The position numbers and the translations under genes were made by a program. From Flemingiibacterium sp045578725 (GTDB lineage Bacteria > Bacillota > Clostridia > Oscillospirales > CAG-272), in assembly GCA_045578725.1 (NCBI GenBank), contig JAZNKS010000086.1:1-64000 (forward strand): 64,000 nucleotides of DNA, written 5' to 3'. Below are positions 16,182 to 24,176 of this stretch, in pieces. Numbering within the stretch: the stretch's first letter is position 1; the number at the start of each line of letters is the position of its first letter. The notes under the pieces are model-generated. The model was not told the origin of the DNA, searched no databases, and was given only the letters and a program-made list of their open reading frames with translations.

Positions 16182-17045
16182 TCATCCCTTCGGCTTTGAG
16201 CGGCGGTATTCGCGCGGTGTGAGGCCGGTGTATTTTTTGAAAACGCGGCAGAAATGGGTGTACTCGGCAAAGCCGAAGCGGGCGGCAATTTCCGAAAGCG
16301 GCGTGTGCGTTTCCAGCGCGATCCGCTGGGCGGCGAACCGGATCCGGTAGCGATAGAGATAATCGTTGAAGTTTGTGCCGAAGCAATGGCGGAAGCGGCG
16401 GCAGAAATAGGCTTCGGTATAGGAAAGCGCGCTGCTTGCCGAAGCGGCTGTAATCGGCTCGCGGTAATGGTCGGTGATATATTCCGCCGTTTTGCGGATG
16501 AATTCCGCGGACGAATTGAGGCGGGGCGGCGCTTCGGTGAGGCCGAAATCCAGCAGCTCAACGAGAACCCGGAGAATATCCGCGCTGACGCGGCAATCGC
16601 CTGCGATGCTGTTTTTGCTGTGGTGGCGGAGCATCTCACCGAGGACTTCGCGGATCACAGCAGCCGCCGGATGATCGGCTCCAATCCGGTCGGGCAGGCG
16701 CATCCGGCCGCTGGATACAGCGCGCAGCTTTTCGGCCGCCTCGGGGGGAAGCGTGGAAATAAAATGGGGAAGCTCGAAGAGCAGACAATAATATTCGGTC
16801 AATTCCAAAGGATCGGCCGGCTGACAGGTATGGATTTCCAGCGGGGAAGCGATGAAGATTTCACCGGCTTCGACATTCAGCAGCTTATCCTCATGCTGAA
16901 CGCGCAGGGCACCGCTGTACGGCGCGAGAATTTCGACCGCGCTGTGCATATGCGGCGGAGCGGGCCAGAAGTGTCGCCGGTTGTCCGATGTGAAAATATG
17001 AGCGGGGACGGAACGGTACTTCGGATTGATCGGTTCAAACAGCAT
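16182..17045 (-). CDS. AraC family transcriptional regulator (2)
   Basis: 287 residues with an N-terminal cupin-like sensor (HMHSAVEILAPYSG, VEAGEIFIASPLEIHTC) and a C-terminal AraC DNA-binding domain (LSYTEAYFCRRFRHCFGTNF; LSEIAARFGFAEYTHFCRVF; GLTPREYRR). The ATG at 17045 is preceded by GAGGTGATG. It is divergent from solute-binding gene A2, with -35 boxes 41 bp apart, and is the likely regulator of that gene. It has its own promoter at 17064-17092. Confidence 0.9.
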   Translation of the reverse strand: MLFEPINPKYRSVPAHIFTSDNRRHFWPAPPHMHSAVEILAPYSGALRVQHEDKLLNVEAGEIFIASPLEIHTCQPADPLELTEYYCLLFELPHFISTLPPEAAEKLRAVSSGRMRLPDRIGADHPAAAVIREVLGEMLRHHSKNSIAGDCRVSADILRVLVELLDFGLTEAPPRLNSSAEFIRKTAEYITDHYREPITAASASSALSYTEAYFCRRFRHCFGTNFNDYLYRYRIRFAAQRIALETHTPLSEIAARFGFAEYTHFCRVFKKYTGLTPREYRRSKPKG

Positions 17046-17063
17046 AACATCACCTCAGCAAAT

Positions 17064-17092
17064 ATTGTAGCATATTTGCGCGGATTTGTCAA
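17064..17092 (-). promoter_or_regulatory. Promoter of AraC regulator 2
   Basis: TTGACA (17087-17092), 17 bp, TACAAT (17064-17069) on the minus strand. Confidence 0.8.
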
Positions 17093-17133
17093 CGAAAAGT
17101 CAAAGAGAGATAAATTTATGTAAATACGCTGCC

Positions 17134-17162
17134 TTGTATTCGGCTAAGGGGTATGATAGAAT
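17134..17162 (+). promoter_or_regulatory. Promoter of solute-binding protein gene A2
   Basis: TTGTAT (17134-17139), 17 bp, TAGAAT (17157-17162), a weaker promoter consistent with activation by the divergent AraC protein. Confidence 0.6.
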
Positions 17163-17196
17163 AATAATAATCTCAAATCCGAAAGGAGATTCTGTT

Positions 17197-18675
17197 ATGT
17201 ATAATCTGAAAAAGCTTCTGTCCGGCGGTATCTGCGCGGCCATGCTGCTTGGCGTGCTGGCATCCTGTGGCGGAGAGCCCGCTGTTACCGACACCACAGA
17301 TGCAGCAAGCGGCGAAACAACACCAGCCGAAACAGAGCCGCAGGAGGTTGGCCGTGATGCGGTTCATGCCGATCTGCCCGACGGCTTGAACTTCGGAGGC
17401 GAAACCATTACCGTGCTCACCCGCTCGGCGGAGAAGTATCTTGCCGAATTTCAGATGGAAACCGCTGACGGTGATATCGTCAACGATGCGCTGTATGAGC
17501 GCAACATCTATGTGCAGGAAAAGCTGGGGCTGGAGCTGGAAATCGTCGCCCGCGACGGCGCCTGGGGTCAGCACACGGCCTTCATGTCCAACGTCCGCCA
17601 GGAGGTCATGGCCGGCGACAACACCTACGATCTGATCTCCTTCTACGCTTACTGCAATCCGATGCTGTCCATTGACGGTGTATATATGAATCTTTACGAT
17701 GTGGAGAATCTGGATCTGACAAAGCCGTACTGGCATCAGAATATGGTGGAAAATACGGCGATCTACGGCAAGCTCTACACCGTAACCGGCGACATCGTGC
17801 TGTCCGCTATCTCCGACCGAACCGGTATGTATTTCAACAAGGCCAAGGCGGAAGAATATCTGCCCGATCTGAATCTCTATGAGGTTGTTGAGTCCGGCAA
17901 GTGGACGCATGAATATTTCGGCAATCTGGTCAAGGATGTCTACAACGATGTGAACGGCGACACCGTTAAGGATGAAAACGACTTCTATGGCTGGGATGCC
18001 AACTCCGCGCTGGACTCCTGGCCGAGCGGCGCCGGTCTTACCTACACGAAAACGGGTTCTGACGGACGCATCGAATGGGATTATCTCAACGAGCGGAACA
18101 CCAACATCATTGAAACCTTCTATGTTCTCTGCCAGGAAAAAGGCGTGTTCTTCATCGACAAGGCGGATTCCAAACGCTTCCTGAACGGAAAGAACCTCTT
18201 CTATGGCGGCTCTCTTGGCGCTTCCGCCAATTTCCGCGATATGGCGGATGACTATGGTATTCTTCCGATGCCCAAGTACGATGAAGATCAGGAGATGTAC
18301 ATGAGCGGCATCGGCGACAACTATTCGCAGATCGGTGTGCCGATTACCTGCGAGAAAACGGAAAAGGTCGGCGCGTTCTTAGAGCTGATGGCCGAGCAGT
18401 CCTACAAATATGTAACCCCCGCCTACTTTGAAACGGCGCTCAAGGTCAAGTATATGCGCGACGATGAAGCCAGCCGGATGCTCGATCTGATTATCGAAGG
18501 CGCCTATTACGATTTCGGTGTAACCTACACCAGCGTACTGGGCAATCCGGTTTACACCACCCGCCAGTCGATGTATCATATCAGCGGTAAGAATTTTGCA
18601 ACGCTCTATGCCGAAAAGGAATCCGAGCTCAAGACCTCGCTGGACGAGCTTATGAGCAAGTTCGGCGAAGAATAA
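17197..18675 (+). CDS. Extracellular solute-binding lipoprotein, subgroup A (copy A2)
   Basis: 492 residues. The ATG at 17197 follows GAAAGGAG and gives a signal peptide ending LGVLASC (Cys24). It is the closest relative of A1: ITVLTRSAEKYLAEF, GDIVNDALYERNIYV, YDLISFYAYCNPMLS, KPYWHQN and NYSQIGVPITC correspond almost residue by residue. The EF-hand-like loop DVNGDTVKDEND precedes FYGW. It is paired divergently with AraC regulator 2 and ends at a bidirectional terminator facing gene A3. As with the others, no permease or ATPase gene is adjacent. Confidence 0.9.
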   Translation: MYNLKKLLSGGICAAMLLGVLASCGGEPAVTDTTDAASGETTPAETEPQEVGRDAVHADLPDGLNFGGETITVLTRSAEKYLAEFQMETADGDIVNDALYERNIYVQEKLGLELEIVARDGAWGQHTAFMSNVRQEVMAGDNTYDLISFYAYCNPMLSIDGVYMNLYDVENLDLTKPYWHQNMVENTAIYGKLYTVTGDIVLSAISDRTGMYFNKAKAEEYLPDLNLYEVVESGKWTHEYFGNLVKDVYNDVNGDTVKDENDFYGWDANSALDSWPSGAGLTYTKTGSDGRIEWDYLNERNTNIIETFYVLCQEKGVFFIDKADSKRFLNGKNLFYGGSLGASANFRDMADDYGILPMPKYDEDQEMYMSGIGDNYSQIGVPITCEKTEKVGAFLELMAEQSYKYVTPAYFETALKVKYMRDDEASRMLDLIIEGAYYDFGVTYTSVLGNPVYTTRQSMYHISGKNFATLYAEKESELKTSLDELMSKFGEE

Positions 18676-18680
18676 ACGCA

Positions 18681-18718
18681 AAAGGGGTTGTTGCACTTCG
18701 GTGCAACAGCCCCTTTTT
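18681..18718. terminator. Bidirectional terminator between genes A2 and A3
   Basis: AAAGGGGTTGTTGCAC, loop TTCG, GTGCAACAGCCCCTTTTT; T-rich on both outgoing strands and shared by the convergent genes. Confidence 0.9.
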
Positions 18719-18743
18719 ATTGATGTGTGAATCAAGGCCCGAC

Positions 18744-20189
18744 TTATTCTTCCTCAAAGAAGGAGACAAGCTCATTCAGCATCTCCTCCATGGCAGGAAG
18801 GGCGGAGGCACAGTCAGAGGACCAGGCGGTGTTGTTGTTAGCGACGGTATGGCGGAAGAGGCTGTAGGTGTGGGCACCCAGACTGTCGCAGAAGACGCGG
18901 CCGAAATCAAAGCTTACGGAGGAGCGGATGATGTCATACATCCGGGCGGAATCCTCGTCGGTGGTATATTTGACCTTCATCGCGGTTTCAAAGACAACAG
19001 GCGTGACGTTGTAATAGCCCTCGGATGCCAGCGCCTCCATAACGGCGGAGGACATATCGGGATCCTTCGCATCGATCGGAATACCGTAGAGATTGTAGGG
19101 GAAGGAGGCGACGGTGACATATTCCTCCTGCCCGGCATCGTATTTCGGGATCGGAACCAGACCGTAGGCAAAATCCGCATCGCGGAGGGCGGTGGCGGCG
19201 TGAAGCAGCTCGTGATTGGTGAACAGGGTATTGCCCCAGGAGAACATGATAATGTCGCCGTCCAGCAATCCGTCATCCGTGTCGTGGAAGAAGCCTGTCA
19301 GCATTTCGACCAGCTTTGCGGCACGCTCGCTTGTGAAGTCATCGGAGATCTCCGGAATGCCGTCCTCATTGATCTCGGTGGTACGAAGGCCTGCGGAGAA
19401 CCAGAAGGGGTCGCAGTAGGTGGCCATTGTGGCAAAGCCGAAGCGGTCATTCTTCGATTTTTTGCCGTCGCGGTCGAGATCCTCGTAGATGTCACGGGAC
19501 ATTTCCAGCATCTTATCAATCGTCCATTGATTGTTGTCAACCAGATCGTAGGGGTTCTCCAGACCGAAATCGGTCAGAATATCCTTGTTGAAGTAGGTGC
19601 CGTACATATAGTAGAGCATACTGGTGGAGATGTCGCCGGAGGCAAAATAGAGCTTGCCGTTTACCGTGGATTCGGCCAGCAGACTGTCCGACCACCAGGG
19701 CTTGGAGAAGTCCAGATATTCGGTCGAGGTCAGATCGATCAGCACGCCGGAGGCCGCGAGGCTGGCGACGGACATCGAATAACCGGCGACGATATCGTAT
19801 GCGGCATCTCCGGCCAGCGCGCTCTGGGAAATCATGTCGGCGTAAGTGTTGCGCTCGGCCCAGGTATTCGATTCGGCGCGGAAGGAAAAGCTGACATTCA
19901 GCCGCTCGGATACGGCCAGATTGCGGTCATAGATCGCATCATCGACGATGTCGCCGGTCTGCTCCTCCACAAAGAATTCGGCAAAGGAAAGATTGGACGG
20001 CACGAACATACAGACCTCCGCGCCCTCATAATTGAGCGCGGGCAGGGAATCGCGGGTGGTTTCGACATCGGAGGTGTCGGCGGGACCGGTTTGGGACTCG
20101 CCCGTATCGGCGGGCGGCTCGGATTGGCAGGCAGTGAGCATTCCGGCAAGGAGCGCCAGAATAAGGAAGCAGGATGGGAAGCGTTTCAT
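18744..20189 (-). CDS. Extracellular solute-binding lipoprotein, divergent subgroup A (copy A3)
   Basis: 481 residues with a lipobox at GMLTAC (Cys21). It shares the general design (GDIVDDAIYDRNLAVSERL, KPWWSDS, VFETAMKVKY, EF-hand-like loop DLDRDGKKSKND before RFGF) but is the most diverged member: the YAYCNPML segment is replaced by GYSMSVASL. The ATG follows AAAAAAGGAG. A TATAAT at 20214-20219 (minus strand) is the likely -10, but its -35 is poor, so an activator may be needed. AraC regulator 3 lies 90 bp upstream in the same direction and is the obvious candidate. Confidence 0.88.
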   Translation of the reverse strand: MKRFPSCFLILALLAGMLTACQSEPPADTGESQTGPADTSDVETTRDSLPALNYEGAEVCMFVPSNLSFAEFFVEEQTGDIVDDAIYDRNLAVSERLNVSFSFRAESNTWAERNTYADMISQSALAGDAAYDIVAGYSMSVASLAASGVLIDLTSTEYLDFSKPWWSDSLLAESTVNGKLYFASGDISTSMLYYMYGTYFNKDILTDFGLENPYDLVDNNQWTIDKMLEMSRDIYEDLDRDGKKSKNDRFGFATMATYCDPFWFSAGLRTTEINEDGIPEISDDFTSERAAKLVEMLTGFFHDTDDGLLDGDIIMFSWGNTLFTNHELLHAATALRDADFAYGLVPIPKYDAGQEEYVTVASFPYNLYGIPIDAKDPDMSSAVMEALASEGYYNVTPVVFETAMKVKYTTDEDSARMYDIIRSSVSFDFGRVFCDSLGAHTYSLFRHTVANNNTAWSSDCASALPAMEEMLNELVSFFEEE

Positions 20190-20278
20190 AGATAAAATCT
20201 CCTTTTTTGAATTATTATATCACACGAAGCCGGGATAAGCTATACACATCTTGACGGATACTTGAAGGATATTAACAT

Positions 20279-21127
20279 CTATCGGTTGAAATAATCCTTT
20301 GGGGTCACGCCCATATAACGGCGGAAGGTACGCGAAAAATAGGCGTAGTCGGAAAATCCGGCCCGGGCCGCGATTTCGCCGAGGGATAGTCCCGGTTCAC
20401 GGCGGAGCCTGGCCGCTTCGCTGATCCGGAAGCGGTAGAGATAATCGCAGAAATTGCAGCCGTAGCTTTCACGGAAGCGGCGGCAGAAATAGCTTTTGCT
20501 GTAGGAGAGGGCCTGTGCGACCTCGGCGGTTGTGATCGGCTCGGTATAGTGTTTTTCAATGTAGGCGGAAACGCGGCGGATGAAATCGAAGGAACGGTTG
20601 ACATCGCACGGATGCTCCCGGTAGTAGGGAAGAAGCTCGGCGATGACGGCAGCCACTTGTCCGATCATCCTTGTTTCGCTGACCGGATCCGGCGAAAAGG
20701 CAATTCTCTGCATCCCGGGCAGAAGGGCGCGAAGGGGATCGGCATTTTTGTCGGCGGCAGGGATTTTTGTCTGAAACCGTCCGCTTCCGCAGAGAACGGC
20801 GTGCATCCGCTCCGAGGCTTCGTGGGGCAGAACGCTCAGAAAATGCTTGATATCAAAATACAGACAGTAGTAGGCGGCATAGCGGCCCTGATAAAAGTCG
20901 CCGCGATGCTTATCCAGCGGATTGATGAGCAGAATATCGCCGGGCGAAAGAAGAAACGGGCGGTCATTGACCTCGACGGTGACATGACCGTTGATGCTGC
21001 AGAGAATTTCCAATGTGTTCTGGATGTGGGTTGCAAAGCATTCATTGTCCTCCTCACGGTCGAAAAACTGGAGGGTCATGCCGACGGGAATCTTCTGATT
21101 GGTTTTGATCCAATGTTCAACAAACAA
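20279..21127 (-). CDS. AraC family transcriptional regulator (3)
   Basis: 282 residues from a TTG at 21127, which has GGGGAGG eight bases upstream. A longer frame exists, but its first 17 codons overlie the promoter at 21146-21174, so it is rejected. The N-terminal sensor contains HIQNTLEILCSINGHV and LLSPGDILLINPLDKHRG; the C-terminal domain has YSKSYFCRRFRESYGCNF, LGEIAARAGFSDYAYFSRTF and GVTPKDYF. It lies upstream of, and in the same direction as, solute-binding gene A3, whose promoter has a weak -35, so a role as its activator is likely. Confidence 0.88.
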   Translation of the reverse strand: MFVEHWIKTNQKIPVGMTLQFFDREEDNECFATHIQNTLEILCSINGHVTVEVNDRPFLLSPGDILLINPLDKHRGDFYQGRYAAYYCLYFDIKHFLSVLPHEASERMHAVLCGSGRFQTKIPAADKNADPLRALLPGMQRIAFSPDPVSETRMIGQVAAVIAELLPYYREHPCDVNRSFDFIRRVSAYIEKHYTEPITTAEVAQALSYSKSYFCRRFRESYGCNFCDYLYRFRISEAARLRREPGLSLGEIAARAGFSDYAYFSRTFRRYMGVTPKDYFNR

Positions 21128-21145
21128 CAGGCTCACCTCCCCTTT

Positions 21146-21174
21146 ATTGTAGCACGGCAGAGGGCTGAAGTCAA
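21146..21174 (-). promoter_or_regulatory. Promoter of AraC regulator 3
   Basis: TTGACT (21169-21174), 17 bp, TACAAT (21146-21151) on the minus strand; its position rules out the longer reading of the gene. Confidence 0.8.
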
Positions 21175-21269
21175 GCACCAGGTCAATATCCTACAAAACC
21201 ACGGCAATATTTCAAAAAAGGGAGCATGACGGGGGCATCGGAGGATGTGCCCGCCGTGCGGATAAGCAC

Positions 21270-21297
21270 AGCTCCCCGACTGTCCGGTCGGGGAGCT
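21270..21297 (-). terminator. Strong hairpin after AraC regulator 4
   Basis: AGCTCCCCGAC, loop TGTCCG, GTCGGGGAGCT, 14 bp past the stop codon. It lacks a clear T-run, so it may be a 3'-end stabiliser or a weak terminator. Confidence 0.5.
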
Positions 21298-21311
21298 GCG
21301 GGTTATTCTTC

Positions 21312-22205
21312 TTACTCTGTCATGTCCTCGCCGGACATAAGCGAGCGCCGGTAGGCAAGCGGGGATTTGCCGGTATAGCGGCGGAAGGTGCGCGAAAAAT
21401 AGGCGTAATCGGTGAATCCGGCGCCTGCGGCCGCATCGGATAGGGTCAGACTTCGTTTGGTGCTGAACTGCTCGGCTGCCCATTCAATCCGGAAGCGGTT
21501 GAGATAGGTGCCAAACGGTACGCCGAAGCATTCCTTGAACCGGTGGCAGAAATGGCTTTTGCTGTAGGAGAGGGCTTCGGCGGCTGTTTCCATTGAGATC
21601 GGATGGGAAAAATTCGTGTCCACATAATCGATGCATTGGCGGATGAAATGGAAATCCCGGCAGGACTGCTCTAAGCTTGCACTGAGGCCGTTCTCCAAAA
21701 GGCCGGTCAGAATGCCCATGACCAGCTGAACCATCCGGCAGACATCGTAGGGATTGCCGGTCAGCGAGAGCTTATGAAGGATGGGGAGCGCTTCACGGAT
21801 CGGATCGCCGATGGGATTTCCGACAGGCAGATGGGGGATAAAGCGCAGAGAGCCGTTATGGAGGGAGCGGATCCGTTCCGCCGGCTCGGGCGGAAAGCAT
21901 TTTTGAAAGAAGGGAAGCTCGAAGATTAAATAATAGTAAGCGGTCGGCGACTCCGAGGCCCAGGCCTCGCAGGAATGCTTGTCAAAGGGGGAGCAGATAA
22001 AGACATCGCCGGGATCGAGGACCGTTTCCTTATCGTTTACAATGGCGTGAAGACGCCCCTTCACAGGCATGAGAATCTCCGGCGAATCCTGCACATGGAG
22101 GAAGCCGGGATCCACGGCCGGGGAATCGGCGGTGAAATTGCGGGTGGACAGATGCACGCGGATCGGCACACCGGGAAAATGCTGGATATAGGAAGTATCA
22201 AACAT
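21312..22205 (-). CDS. AraC family transcriptional regulator (4)
   Basis: 297 residues: a cupin-like N-terminal region (VQDSPEILMPVKGRLHAI, LDPGDVFICSPFDKHSC) and a C-terminal AraC domain (YSKSHFCHRFKECFGVPF; LSDAAAGAGFTDYAYFSRTF; GKSPLAYRR). The ATG at 22205 has a GAGGTGA ribosome site. It is divergent from solute-binding gene B4, with -35 boxes about 40 bp apart, the same geometry as the other two AraC/binding-protein pairs, and is presumably its regulator. Confidence 0.9.
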   Translation of the reverse strand: MFDTSYIQHFPGVPIRVHLSTRNFTADSPAVDPGFLHVQDSPEILMPVKGRLHAIVNDKETVLDPGDVFICSPFDKHSCEAWASESPTAYYYLIFELPFFQKCFPPEPAERIRSLHNGSLRFIPHLPVGNPIGDPIREALPILHKLSLTGNPYDVCRMVQLVMGILTGLLENGLSASLEQSCRDFHFIRQCIDYVDTNFSHPISMETAAEALSYSKSHFCHRFKECFGVPFGTYLNRFRIEWAAEQFSTKRSLTLSDAAAGAGFTDYAYFSRTFRRYTGKSPLAYRRSLMSGEDMTE

Positions 22206-22222
22206 GGCGTCACCTCGGCTTT

Positions 22223-22251
22223 ATTATAGCACAGCGCCGCCGCTCTGTCAA
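22223..22251 (-). promoter_or_regulatory. Consensus promoter of AraC regulator 4
   Basis: TTGACA (22246-22251), 17 bp, TATAAT (22223-22228), with TGC before the -10. The opposing B4 promoter is weaker (TGGAAA at 22292-22297, TATACT at 22315-22320). Confidence 0.85.
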
Positions 22252-22364
22252 GAAAAAAGCAGGATACGACAAAAAAACAGCAAATCCATTATGGAAATAT
22301 CAGGCTGGATATGGTATACTGAAATTATTCAAAGCAAAATCATCCAAAACGGAGGGACGATTGA

Positions 22365-23858
22365 ATGAATACCGCAAAACGAAGTCTGAGTATGATTCTG
22401 GCCGCGCTGCTGTTGGGAAGCACCGTTTCCTGCCAAGGTGGAGGAAGCACCGACACGACCGCCGATACGTCGGGCGACACCTCAGCCGATACGACGGCTC
22501 CATCCGAATCCGGACCGAAATCCGGTGTGCCGGAGGAATTTGATCTCGGCGGTGAAACCATCAACATCTGGTATACCACCGTTGCCTCCAACAACCGGGA
22601 GCTGCTGTCGGATATCGCCGGCGAGCTGACCGGCGAAACAATGGACGATGCCACCTTCAACGCCAACCGCGCGGTTGAGGAACGGCTTGGCTGTCTGCTG
22701 AATTATTACGATTCCGGCGTGGCCTCCCGCGATACCGGTACCGCCATCCGCACGCTGATGATGGCCGACGATACAACCTACGATCTCTATCACGGCACCC
22801 AATGGAATACCGCGATTCTTACGATGGAGGGCCTGTTTGCCAACATGGCCGATGCTCCTTATCTGAGCCTTGATGCTGCCTGGTGGGACGGTGCCTTCAT
22901 GTCCGAGATGACTGCTGATGACGATCAGCTCTACGGTCTGGCCGGCGACTTTGCCATTGACCGCACCCGCTGTCTGTCCTGCGTTTTCTTCAACAAGAAT
23001 ATGTTCAACGATTTCTGGGGCGATCCCAATGCGCTGTATCAGACGGTGCTGGACGGTGAGTGGACCTGGGATAAGGCCCGCGAGATGGCAAAGGAGGTTT
23101 ATCTCGATGTCAATTCCAACGGCTCGGTGGATTATGATACCGACCGCGTGGGATGGCTTCTGATGGACGGCAACAACAATGACGGCATCGCTTACGGCAT
23201 GGGCTATGAGGTTGTCGGACGCGGCGATGACGGAGCGCTTGCGCTGACCGTTCAGAGCGAGCACAATGCCAAGCTGTTTGAGGTTCTCTATCAGGTTGCA
23301 TTCGAAACCGAAGGCACCATGACCCGAACCGAGGCGGATACCGAGCACCGCGACAAATTCGAGGAGGGCGACAGCCTCTTCCTGTTCGGCTTCTTCTATA
23401 CCGGCGAATTTCTGCGCGCCATGAAGGATGACTTCGGCATCATCCCCTCGCCGAAGATGAACAGCGCGCAGGAGAATTATTACAGCTCGGTGCACGATAT
23501 TATGCGCCTGATGTTTGTGCCGGTCAACTGTCAGAAGACAGAGGCTGTGTCTGCGTATCTGGAGGAAATGGCGTTTGAGGGCTGGCAGAGCATTGTACCC
23601 GCTTATTATGACATCCTCTTAAAGGAAAAGGTTGCGCGTGACGATGAATCGGCACAGATGCTGGATCTCATCCGTGACAACATGAATGCCGATCCGTCCT
23701 ATATCTACGGTATCAATTCCTTCAATCAGCTGGGTCTGCTGCCGCGGTGGTTCGTGCAGGGCGGGCAGAATAACTTCGCCTCCCGCGTTGCCGAGCGTCT
23801 GCCGGCCGCCGAGGCGTATCTGGAGGAGTTCATCGAAAAATTCGAATCGCTGTATTAA
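22365..23858 (+). CDS. Extracellular solute-binding lipoprotein, subgroup B (copy B4)
   Basis: 497 residues with a signal peptide ending GSTVSC (Cys23) and a T/D/S-rich linker. Subgroup B motifs are INIWYTTVASNNRELLSDIA, DDATFNANRAVEERL, IDRTRCLSCVFFNKNMF and HDIMRLMFVP. The EF-hand-like loop is slightly longer (DVNSNGSVDYDTD). GGAGGG precedes the ATG. Divergent from AraC regulator 4 with a weak promoter, suggesting activator control. A strong terminator follows. Confidence 0.9.
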   Translation: MNTAKRSLSMILAALLLGSTVSCQGGGSTDTTADTSGDTSADTTAPSESGPKSGVPEEFDLGGETINIWYTTVASNNRELLSDIAGELTGETMDDATFNANRAVEERLGCLLNYYDSGVASRDTGTAIRTLMMADDTTYDLYHGTQWNTAILTMEGLFANMADAPYLSLDAAWWDGAFMSEMTADDDQLYGLAGDFAIDRTRCLSCVFFNKNMFNDFWGDPNALYQTVLDGEWTWDKAREMAKEVYLDVNSNGSVDYDTDRVGWLLMDGNNNDGIAYGMGYEVVGRGDDGALALTVQSEHNAKLFEVLYQVAFETEGTMTRTEADTEHRDKFEEGDSLFLFGFFYTGEFLRAMKDDFGIIPSPKMNSAQENYYSSVHDIMRLMFVPVNCQKTEAVSAYLEEMAFEGWQSIVPAYYDILLKEKVARDDESAQMLDLIRDNMNADPSYIYGINSFNQLGLLPRWFVQGGQNNFASRVAERLPAAEAYLEEFIEKFESLY

Positions 23859-23860
23859 AC

Positions 23861-23895
23861 AAAAAGTCCCCGCTGGCCGATGCGGGGACTTTTTT
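23861..23895 (+). terminator. Terminator of solute-binding protein gene B4
   Basis: AAAAAGTCCCCGC and GCGGGGACTTTTTT flank an 8-nt loop. Confidence 0.9.
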
Positions 23896-23968
23896 GCCCG
23901 AATCTGCGCAACCCGCCTTTGGTGATATTGCACAAAATGCGCCCCCGATCTTCGTGCACAATCCCGAG

Positions 23969-23997
23969 TTGACATCAGGAGTAAAATATGGTATAAT
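23969..23997 (+). promoter_or_regulatory. Consensus promoter, duplication unit 1
   Basis: TTGACA (23969-23974), 17 bp, TATAAT (23992-23997). The start would give a leader of about 170 nt that includes the short ORF at 24077. Confidence 0.85.
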
Positions 23998-24076
23998 GAA
24001 ACTAGGCAGAGAAAAGCGAGTGAGGCAAACGGCCTTTCCCGCCGGATCTGTACTATTACAGAAGGAGGAACTTGCC

Positions 24077-24142
24077 ATGAGAGCCGTTCAATCAACGAGT
24101 CACCGCCCCGCCTTGCCCCGCGCGCGATACGCGCCGCGCTGA
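24077..24142 (+). CDS. Short leader ORF, unit 1 (frame-shifted version)
   Basis: A 21-codon ORF with an excellent ribosome site (GGAGG, 8 bases before ATG) ends 34 bp before the lipoprotein start. It begins MRAVQSTSHRP like its counterpart at 25663, but one missing C in a run of Cs shifts the frame, so it ends LPRARYAPR instead of the hydrophobic tail. Either copy 1 is broken or the reading frame is not under selection. It may be a regulatory leader peptide rather than a functional protein. Confidence 0.4.
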   Translation: MRAVQSTSHRPALPRARYAPR

Positions 24143-24176
24143 TCCTGCTCTTGCTTTGACAGATATGAGGTGTTCT

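Noticed and set aside
20836..21057. Small antisense frames inside the AraC genes as separate proteins
   Set aside because: They lie in alternate frames of clear AraC genes, with no ribosome sites or conserved content.
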